Source: Rhodobacterales bacterium HKCCSP123 (GTDB lineage: Bacteria; Pseudomonadota; Alphaproteobacteria; Rhodobacterales; Rhodobacteraceae). Taken from it: 33,524 nt of DNA. Where the stretch lies: positions 1 through 33,524 of the forward strand of contig WVSO01000032.1 in the NCBI GenBank assembly GCA_015689745.1, in the 5' to 3' direction. The position numbers were made by a program, and so were the translations under genes. Below the pieces are notes generated by a model. It had not been told where the DNA came from, did no database searches, and saw only the letters and a program-made list of their open reading frames with translations. Shown here piece after piece: positions 23,916 to 33,200 of the stretch (its first letter is position 1; each line of letters begins with the position of its first letter).

Positions 23916-25292
23916 ATGTTTCTTGGATGTCGGATCAGTCCGGCGCTGCTGCTTGCGTTGGCGGCTTGTGGCGCGGAGCAAGACGCGGTTGGGCGCTTGG
24001 GCGTGTCGGATTACTCGCCCGTACCGTTCGCGACAGAAAATCAGGTGAGCAGTAACCCACATGAATTGGAGGAAGTGCCTCAGATAGTAGGCGCATCAAC
24101 TCCAACTGGAGTCGCGATACATGATATTGCGTCCGCAATGCAAGCCGCAGTGATCAATTCGAACGTGCTTGAGCAGAACGAATATTTAGCCACTATTGAA
24201 GACGAGGATCTCGCACAGGCAGTAGGGCGCTTGCGACCAGTTGTAGAATTTGTCGCGAGTGCAAATGAAGATTTCCGGCTTGGAGACCGAAATTCGAATG
24301 CTTCAATCATAGTGGAGCAAGTCATATTCTCTGGGGGAGGTCGGCGTGCACAAATATCTGCTGCATCCGAAATAGTAGATGCGACTCAGCAGCAGTTGAG
24401 AGCCATCGAACAACAGGTCCGTCTCAGCGCCGTGCAGGCATATGTGTCGGTTTGGCGTGAATTCCAGATTATGGAATTGCGTGAGGGTAGTTTTTTGGTG
24501 ACGGAGGGGCAGCTTGCCGCGGCACGGAATCGTGTTTCTGCCGGCCAAGATACACAAATTATTTTAAGCCAGGTTGAAGCAAGATTGGCAGAGTCTCAAG
24601 CAGAGTTTCTCGCAGCAGAAGGTGAATTCCAAATCGCTCGCAGTGCATTTCTTTCGGAGGTTGGTCAGGATCCGGGCTCTGACTTGCGCCTAGGCCCGAT
24701 GCCTGTGATACCCGGAAACCAAACCTTAGCGGAGCAATTTGCACGCACAGAACACCCCAACGTACGAGCGCTCCGGCATGAGATCGCCGCTGCTGAGTTC
24801 TCGGTAAATGAGGCACGGAGCACCTATCGCCCTTCACTCTCACTTGTGGGAAGGGTCGACGAAACACTCGTCACCTCCGGCACTTCTGGACCGGGCACTG
24901 GGGGCTCGATAGGCTTGACTTTGACGCAACCCATCTTCAGTGGTGGGCAAAGACGATCCCGCGAACGGCAAGCCGTGGCTCAGATGCAATCGCTATATGC
25001 AAGCCTTGAGCGCCAAATCGACTTGAACGTCCGGGCTGCTCAGGCGGCCTGGACAGGGTACGAAATCGCGGCGCGTCGTATTGAGATCGCGAACAGTAGA
25101 ATAAATTCACTCACTGAAGCTTTTCAGGCAGTAAGGCGTACAGCAGAAGTTGGCGCAGCGACGACAACAGAGGTGCTGGATGTGGAAGACGATCTCCTGC
25201 GAGCACAAATAGATCTCGTGAATGCCCGGGCTGACCAGGTGTTGGCAGCTTATGAGATTCTCGAGGCATCAGGCCTATTGTCTAGCGACTGA
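23916..25292 (+). CDS. TolC-family outer-membrane efflux/secretion lipoprotein
   Basis: The 458-residue protein has a short lipoprotein signal, with lipobox L15-A-A-C18 followed by G. Two related outer-membrane-factor halves follow, with long alpha-helical coiled-coil stretches (about 140-235 and 350-455). The beta-strand signatures are L-R-P-V-V-E-F-V-A-S-A and V-E-Q-V-I-F-S-G-G-G-R in the first half, and Y-R-P-S-L-S-L-V-G-R and L-T-Q-P-I-F-S-G-G-Q-R in the second. This is the TolC/OEP trimeric channel family, which spans the outer membrane and periplasm for type I secretion or efflux. The inner-membrane partners are not in this window. The giant secreted protein encoded about 2 kb downstream is the likely substrate. 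Lower GC than the leu region suggests acquired DNA. Confidence 0.9.
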   Translation: MFLGCRISPALLLALAACGAEQDAVGRLGVSDYSPVPFATENQVSSNPHELEEVPQIVGASTPTGVAIHDIASAMQAAVINSNVLEQNEYLATIEDEDLAQAVGRLRPVVEFVASANEDFRLGDRNSNASIIVEQVIFSGGGRRAQISAASEIVDATQQQLRAIEQQVRLSAVQAYVSVWREFQIMELREGSFLVTEGQLAAARNRVSAGQDTQIILSQVEARLAESQAEFLAAEGEFQIARSAFLSEVGQDPGSDLRLGPMPVIPGNQTLAEQFARTEHPNVRALRHEIAAAEFSVNEARSTYRPSLSLVGRVDETLVTSGTSGPGTGGSIGLTLTQPIFSGGQRRSRERQAVAQMQSLYASLERQIDLNVRAAQAAWTGYEIAARRIEIANSRINSLTEAFQAVRRTAEVGAATTTEVLDVEDDLLRAQIDLVNARADQVLAAYEILEASGLLSSD

Positions 25293-25674
25293 TTGCTCTC
25301 AGATGCGTTACATAAGATAAACAATTTGCGAAATGACCTCCTCCCAAGATGTTGTTGTTCTAAAGATGCATGGAAAAATAAGTGGGGCCTAGACAATATA
25401 TATTGATAAATAAAAAATAGCTGTCACAAAGTGACTCGAAGTCACAGGCTTTCGAAGGAATAATATTTGCGTCCCCGCTGGCGGAATTTTCAATTGTGAG
25501 GGGCCCCGCCATGAGATGTATGAACAATTCATTTCCTTGCTGAACTCCTGCTTTGGTGTCGCTGTACTGCAACATTGAGCGACAATTCACAGGTTGAGAG
25601 TTTGTGATCTGATGACCGTCATCGTTTTTGTATGTATTGAGAAGTAAGAATGAAAAAAATGGCAGGAGAGCAGA
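25293..25674. other. AT-rich spacer with inverted repeat upstream of omp gene
   Basis: No gene is seen in these 382 bp. GTGAC-TCGAA-GTCAC (25431-25445), with an extra GTCAC just before it (25423-25427), forms alternative small stem-loops and could be an operator. A long AT-rich run around 25370-25420 (ATATATATTGATAAATAAAAAAT) may hold a terminator or promoter elements. Confidence 0.4.
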
Positions 25675-26334
25675 ATGCGCCATCTAACAATCGCCGTTAT
25701 GGTTGTAACGGCTTCCTCGTTAGCATCGTTTGCGGGTCCGCTCGATGCTCCTCCAGCCGAGCCTCCGGTTGTGGTGGATGCGCACGTGCCGCCGTCGCCT
25801 ACAAGCTTTGATGGCTTCTACGGGGGCCTGTCGTTTGCTGGCGTTCGTGCATCCGGAGACTATGAGCTATTCCAAGAGTGCGTATCGCAGTGCGGACCAG
25901 GCATTACAGGCAGCTATGACTTCGATCATGGACATGGATTCGGTGGTTTCTTGGGGTATAATCATCAACAGGGAAATGTAGTGTTTGGTGGCGAGGGGCG
26001 GCTATTGAGCTTTTCGGATATCGGTGACGAGTTCCTTTCGATCGAGTCCGTGGTCGACATAAGCGCACGGATCGGACTCCCTCTCGGTGATGCATTGCTG
26101 TTCGGAGGCGGTGGGGTTTCGTTTGCCAACTATGATGCACTTGGCATATCGGGATCCATGAGCGGCTATCATTTGAGGGCAGGTATCGAGTACAATATCA
26201 CGGATCGGTGGTTCGTGGGTGGCGATTTTACAATGCGTCAGTTTGATGATGTAGAGATTGAGTACCCAAGCGCCACGGAAACGAGTTCGATCGATATCAA
26301 TTCCGTTTCATTGCGGGCTGGTATTCGTTTCTAG
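25675..26334 (+). CDS. Outer-membrane beta-barrel protein (Omp25/OmpA-like)
   Basis: The 219-residue protein has a signal peptide (MRHLTIAVMVVTASSLASFA), then a short Pro-rich stretch. From F45-D-G-F-Y-G-G on it has alternating strands with the F-x-G-x-Y-x-G-x type start and paired aromatic/glycine strand ends (G-F-G-G-F-L-G-Y-N, Y-H-L-R-A-G-I-E-Y-N, W-F-V-G-G-D-F). It ends in L-R-A-G-I-R-F with a C-terminal phenylalanine, the BAM recognition signal. This is the eight-stranded porin-like family common in alphaproteobacteria (Omp25/Omp31-like). The role is structural or adhesive and not more exactly known. A GGAGAG ribosome site precedes the ATG. Two cysteines in E-C-V-S-Q-C may form a loop disulfide. 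Confidence 0.87.
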   Translation: MRHLTIAVMVVTASSLASFAGPLDAPPAEPPVVVDAHVPPSPTSFDGFYGGLSFAGVRASGDYELFQECVSQCGPGITGSYDFDHGHGFGGFLGYNHQQGNVVFGGEGRLLSFSDIGDEFLSIESVVDISARIGLPLGDALLFGGGGVSFANYDALGISGSMSGYHLRAGIEYNITDRWFVGGDFTMRQFDDVEIEYPSATETSSIDINSVSLRAGIRF

Positions 26335-27285
26335 CGCCAACGGAAATCGTCAGCGTAGGACTGTTGCCGCTCTTGGGGCGGAAGGAAAGTAGCTCGACGC
26401 GCGTGAATCGGCGTGCGTCCAATAGCGCTTTCCGTCAGCTGCAGGGCGGCAGCAGTAATTCGTTTCTGGCAGCGTTGGCATGTGGGGCCGCAGTGGCCTG
26501 TTGGTGTCCAGCAACGCGACCCTGGCCAGAGATCCAGACCGTGTGTTTGCATGATAACTCGAAAGTAAGATGGTTGCCACGCCTTCCGGTTTCAGAGCAC
26601 CCTCCATGGAACTTGCTGTATGAGATGAGCCGTGGAGGCGGCTGAGGCCTTTCCCCGTCGTGGGCAACCGCATATTGGTGATTAATGGCAGTGATATTTG
26701 GATTTTCTTGCGATGAACGCGGTCTGCCGCTGTGTGAGACTGCAGCATGTCAACAATATCGAGAAGTTGCGAGGTTGGCGGCCGGCCTGAACACCGGGTC
26801 GTTGTTTCGCTGGAAGAGGCCGACAGGGGGTCGCCGAGCGAGTGCGATTGCCTGCGGCGGGGCGACAGAAGTAGCTTTTCGACCCTATCTTTGATGGATT
26901 GATGACAGTGCATGCGTGTGGACTTAGCATCCCATCGGCGCAGATCTCCATGTTGGATACAACAATTTGATCAAGATCATACACAGTTGAGATTGTCTGG
27001 AAACAATCACGCGGCGAGGGCTAGAAGTGACGTAAGGGCATGTCTGCGCTCAGAAATAAGAGAAAAGATTTTGAAATCAGCTGCTTAACTTCGTTTCAAG
27101 CACGCAAAGGTTGTGCAAATCGAGCTTACTCGAGAGATAGACGTTGCAGTCGAAAAACAGAAAGTTGATACTGACAACCATGCGTTGAAAGATCAGGGAT
27201 GGGCACTCCTGAGCATCGAGGTAGCTGCTCAGTGAGAAGGCGCGCCGCGAGATAGGCTTGTTGCGCAAGGAAGGGAGCGGAGCCT
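26335..27285. other. Gene-poor stretch upstream of the giant secreted protein gene
   Basis: No convincing gene is seen in 951 bp. A small forward frame at 26685-26894 contains E-V-A-R-L-A-A-G-L-N-T-G-S-L-F-R-W-K-R, which resembles the helix-turn-helix of an IS66/IS3-type OrfA and may be a remnant; the support is weak. The last 300 bp, with an FNR-like box at 26967, probably hold the promoter and a long untranslated leader of the next gene. Confidence 0.4.
26967..26980. promoter_or_regulatory. FNR/CRP-like box
   Basis: TTGAT-CAAG-ATCAT matches nine of ten defined bases of the FNR consensus TTGAT-N4-ATCAA. It is about 305 bp upstream of the start of the giant secreted protein gene, in an otherwise gene-free stretch. 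It may place that gene under oxygen control by an FnrL-type regulator. Confidence 0.35.
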
Positions 27286-30200
27286 ATGAAAGATGAACTG
27301 AAGGCGCACGGCCTCTCGCTGCGCCTTCTTGGTACGGACTTGGGTGTCAGGATCAATGAAAGCTGGCTGACTGACCATGTGTCCTACGCCGCTTTCAGGG
27401 ATATCCTTGGCTTGTCGAATGTCTTTACAGCCAATCTTCCATCATCTGTTCTCGGATACCTGACGACTTCCTCTTCGTCGGCGCAGGATGCCCTGGTCTT
27501 CGATGTTGCTCAAGGTGAGCAGCTTCTGGGTTTTGAGGTTTTGGAGAAGAAACTGACTTGGTCCCTGGATCATTTCAATCCTCCAGGTGCGGGTGCTGCA
27601 TTTAAAGAGTTGGATTTTGTTGCGGGTCTGTTGATTGGTAACTTGGCTGGCGAGGCTCTTCACGAAAGAAGCTCCGAGCAAATTAGTATTGAAATAGAAA
27701 AAGTAGAATTTGACGAGATCCAAAATCAGATCGTTTTGACGATTGATCAGTACCTCGATTTCGAAAACTACGAATACAAGGTGGTGCTGGCACCTAGAAA
27801 CGAGAAGACGAAAGAGCTGTTTGCGTCTCTTTCTAACAACTTTCAGGATGCCTTTCATCAAAGCGAATCCAGCTTCGCCGTCGAATTTTTTTCTGACGGT
27901 TCTGGTGCGACCCACGAACTGACGGAACTTTCGGACATATTTGAAAATTCAAATTCCGGAGATCTTGCAGAAAGTTGGCTCTTTTCCAGAGACGGGGCTG
28001 GTAAAGATGCCGTGATCTTCACGGATTTGGAAGATTACGCCCCAGGCTCGACAGCTTACATCACGATTGATGGAATAGAATACGGTTCCTCCGTTGTCTT
28101 TGAAGTCGATCACGTTTCCTATCCAGGTGAGGATGGGGAATGGGGCACTTTTGATGATGTTACATACCAGCTTGGCGGCGGCGGTCATGATCCTTGGTAT
28201 GTCACTGACGGTGGCAGCGGCGATCTGGACGGCAAGATCGACGGATCGATAACAACCAGTTGGTACGTAAATCCTGACGATTCGCTCGATGAAAGATTTC
28301 TTTTAAGCGGCCAGGTCGTTGAGGCAGGCGCTGATCAGGAATTCGGCACGCTGGATGACCATTATACCCCGGTGGTCGTTTATACTACCTTCACCGACTC
28401 CGTAGATACTGACGGAGACGGGATACTCGATACCGCGGATCTCGACGACGACAATGACGGTATTTTGGATAGCGTTGAGCGGACGAAGACCTACGATGCT
28501 ATTTCAACAGTCGCTTCTGTTACATTCCGTCAGAATATTGATGGTACGACTGGAGGAAATGCTGCCAGTTCGACACCTCTGCCACTTATTGACGGGGTGC
28601 TGACGACGCAGGCACAAATCCGCTCCAATGTCATTGTAGAGTATGATCTTGGCCAAGTCTTACTGCCCGGCACAACGATCCAGCTCTACGAAGGTTCGGG
28701 CGGCAATGACGGCTTGGCCAAGGTCTTTGTCAGTGAGACATCGATGGCTGGGCCAAATGCCTGGACCAACACCCTGAATAACTCCAACCAGGTATACGGC
28801 GGTGCAAGTGGCCTTGCTTCAGACAGCACTGTCACGATTACCATAACGGAACCAACGCGATACCTTCAAATACAGTCCATTGGTGGCAACGCCGGGTGGG
28901 AGGAACTAAGGTTTACCACCCTGTCGCAGACGCTGGATATCGATACGGATGGCGATGGGTATTTTGATCATCGTGACGTCGACAGCGACAACGATGGCAT
29001 TACTGACAATGTAGAGGCGCAATCTACCGCTGGTTATCGTGCTCCGTCTGGGCTGGACACCAATTCGAATGGCGTCGACGACATTTATGGGGCGGGAGGC
29101 ATTTCGCCCGTTGATACAGACGGAGATGGCATTGCCGATTTCAAGGATGCCGATGCTGACGGGGACGGAAGTGCTGATATCACTGAGCGTGGTGATGGTG
29201 CTCCAACAAGCCTGACCAGTACCACCGACACGGACGCCGACGGTCTCCTCGATATCTTCGAAGGCGTCGACGCGAATGATGGCTTTGACGCGAACGATGA
29301 AAATATCGTTGGTGACGTTTCGACGAACGGAAGCTATTCGCGCTTTGATCTCGCCGACACCGACGCTGACACGAACGCGAATGAAGTTTCTCTAGCGCCG
29401 CGGACAACCAATGATGCAGTTGCCGGTTCACTGGATCTAGATTTTCGTGATGCGGTCGGTGATGTCGATACGGATGGTGATGGTATCGTCGATGCGCGGG
29501 ATGTTGATGACGACAACGACGGCATTCTCGATATCGACGAACAAACCGTCACATTTCAATCGCTCTACGATACTGCGACGCTCGTTTACACACAGAATTG
29601 GGATGGCGACACCGCCACGCATTATACCACTCCTGGCGCCGGCGGAGGCGATGATGCCCTGAACTTGCTCGATAACGATCTATCGACCGAACTCAGGATG
29701 CATGATGGTGATATCTTCGAATATGACCTTGGCCAGGTGCTTCCCGCTGGAACCATTGTCGTACTAGTTGAGGGAACGGGGGGCGAAGATACCCCGATCG
29801 CAATTTATAGGAGCCTGGAGTCTACGGATCCTAATAGGGACAAGCTCGCGCTCCTGGGGACTGGATCTGGAACGGGATATGACGAGGCGATCACAAACGG
29901 AACCTCGACACTCGTCGAGGCCTATTTGTGGGATGATGTCGCGGGAGATTTCATACGAGACGTAAATGGCGATCCTATCTTATACACGTATAAGGATGGA
30001 TCGGGCGGAAATTTCGGCGGATCCGCCTGGCCTCAGGTTCCAGATAACGTGTCTAAGGATGGGTACACACCGTCAGACGCGACAGTTGCCTTCGTCCTGC
30101 AGGAAGACACCCGGTATATTCAATTTCTTGGAACACCTGATGGCGAAAAACATGGCGGGTGGGCGGAAATCCAGCTCGCTTCCGAAACGCAGGTTATCGA

Positions 30201-33200
30201 AAACCTCGATACTGATAATGATGGAATACCTGACCACCTTGATATCGACAAAGACAATGACGGCATAACCGACAACGTCGAAGCCCAGGCAACAGGCACG
30301 TACATCGCGCCGTCTGGTGATCCCTCATCGATGATCGATGACAACGGAGATGGGCTGGATGACAATTATGGTGCAGGTCTGGTTGAGGTTGACACAGACG
30401 GAGATGGGACGCGCGACTCGCGGGATGCGGATGCAGACGGCGATGGAGTGGCTGATATTGTTGAAAGAGGCGACGGAGCCCCGACGTCGGTCACGAGTAC
30501 AACCGACACGGACGGGGACGGTCTTCTCGATATCTTCGAGGGTATCGACGCGTCCGACGGACTCGATGTCAACGACGAAAACATCGTTGGTGACGATGGA
30601 GGCAGCGATGGAGCGTACGACAGCGTCAATCTTGCGGACACGGATGAGGACACGAACGCCAACGAAACAGTCGCGGATCGTACGACCAATGATGCTGCCG
30701 CATTAACGACGGATCTTGATTATCGAGATGCCGTGCCGAATACGGACACGGATGGCGATGGCGTCATCGATACGGACGATATCGACGATGACAATGACGG
30801 CATCCTTGACGTTGTCGAAAAGAGTTTCACGTACCAGGCTCTTAGCAGCACGGCCTCGGTCAGTTACATTCAGACGGCCACCGGTGCGGCCACTACGAAT
30901 TCAACAGCGATAAACCTTATCGACGGAAACAATGCGACAGAGCTCGATGTCGATGATGCGACGATCATCGAGTATGACCTGGGCCAAACGCTCTACGCTG
31001 GTACGGAGATACAGTTTGTTGAGGGTACCGGAACCAAAGACGACTATGTCGAAATTTGGGTGAGCAATGGGAGTACCGCTGGCGCTCCAAGTGGGTATGC
31101 GAATACAACCACCCTTCTCTATGCTGGGCCGTCGGACGCGACGCTCACATTCACTCTGGCCGAAGATATTACGCACGTTCAGATCTTTGGACGCGGCGGC
31201 GATACTGGTTTTGCTGACCTTCGCCTTACGTCTCTTACTCAGGTCCTGCCGGATGGCATCGATAGCGACGGCGATGGATTTGCAGATCACCTCGATATTG
31301 ATAAAGACAATGACGGTATCACTGACAATGTAGAAGCCCAAACGACGTCTGGTTACATCGCACCGTCTGGTGTCGGTAACGCGATGATCGACGTTAACAA
31401 TGACGGGTTGGATGACAACTATGTTGGTGTTGGCATTGGGCCGCTGGGCCTTACAGAGGTCGACACCGACGGCGATGGAACAGTTGATACCCTTGATAAT
31501 GACTCGGACGGTGATGGTGCCGCGGACATAGAGGAGCGTGGCGACGGCGCACCTAATAGCATCACAAGCACTGCTGATACGGATCAAGATGGTCTTTTAG
31601 ACATATTTGAAGGCGACATTGTTGACGATGATTTTGATGTCAATGATCAGAACGTCGAAGGCGACAATGGTGGTATTGACGGTGGGTATGAGAATTTCAC
31701 TCTTGCCGACTCCGATGGAGACTCAAATGCTACATCGACGGGTACGGAACGCACCTCCAATAATGCTGAACCCCTAACGTTCGATCTGGATTACCGTGAT
31801 GTTCAGGCTGACATTGATACAGATGACGATGGTATCGTTGATGCGCGGGATATTGATGATGACAATGACGGTATCCTCGATACCGTAGAGCGTGAATTTA
31901 CCTACGACACAATTTCCAGCTCTGCCTCCTTCAGCTTCGCACAGTTCCAAGACGGCTCGCTTAATGGTGATGCGGACCGTGTTTACGACGCCATAGGAGG
32001 GGGGGGTGTAGAAGATCCTTCAAGGTTGATTGATGGAAATACTGGCACTAATTTTCAGATCAATAAAGATTTTGTAATTGTCGAGTACGATCTTGGGCAG
32101 GTTCTTTATCCTGGAACGACAATTACTCTTATTGAGAGCCCGACGTCTGGAAATGATGATGGACTTGCCAAAGTATTTGTCAGCAGCGAGTCGATGTATA
32201 TTGCTCCAGCTGACGCGGGCACGTCATGGCAAAATACACTCGATAACGCGACCCAGGTGTATGGCGGTGCCAGTGGCGAGGCGTCGGACAAGACCGTAAC
32301 TATCACAATTACGGAGGAGATGGGGCCCACGCGGTACGTTCAGATCTTGTCCTACGAGGATAAGGTCGATTGGGATGATCTCCAATTTACGACGACGACG
32401 CAGCAAGTCGATGTTGATACCGATGGCGATGGCGCACCGGACTATCTCGATATTGACAAGGATAATGATGGTATCTCTGACAATATTGAGGCCCAGACGA
32501 CTACCGGTTACGTCGCTCCCTCAGGCGCAGGAGACCAGATGGTCGATGCGAATGAGGACGGGCTCGATGACAATTATGATGACGGTAGCGCGTCAGGTCT
32601 CACTGAAGTCGATACGGATAGTGACGGCACGCCCGACACCCTTGATCTTGACTCGGATGATGATGGCACCAGTGACCAGGTTGAGTCGGGCCTTTCTGTG
32701 GCTGCTACTGCCGATGACGCCGATGGCGACGGCCTCTTGGATGCGTATGAGCATGGTTCGACTGCTGACGGTTTTGTCGTCAATGACGGTGTGGAGCCCC
32801 TCGATGGGACGCTCCCTGACATCGATAATGACGCAGCTGGTGGCGTTCCACTGTCGGAAGACCTTGATTTTCGCGATGCGGTAACAACTCCCTTTGTCGA
32901 AATTTCCGGAATTAGTACCGACACGGGCTTCTCATCCACAGATGGGATCACGAGTGATCAAACGCTGGTGTTTTCCGGTACGAGTATTCCAGGAGCATCT
33001 GTAGAGGTCTTCCTGGACGGTAGCTCTTTAGGGACCGTCACTGTTGATAGCCTTGGTAATTGGTCACTGGATTACACAGGGGTAACACTGGCGGATGGTG
33101 ATTATGCGCTGGTGGCGACCACAACTGATGTTGGTAGCGGCGTAACGGTCGCGGACAGTTTTGATTTCACCGTCGATACGACGATTGCAGCTTCGATCAC

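Noticed and set aside
26350-26913. 187-codon minus-strand frame after the outer-membrane protein gene
   Set aside because: No ribosome site, no recognised motif, Ser/Arg-rich product like a random frame.
27077-27356. Small minus-strand frames over the start of the giant gene
   Set aside because: They run antisense to the ribosome site and start of a well-supported long frame and have no motif.
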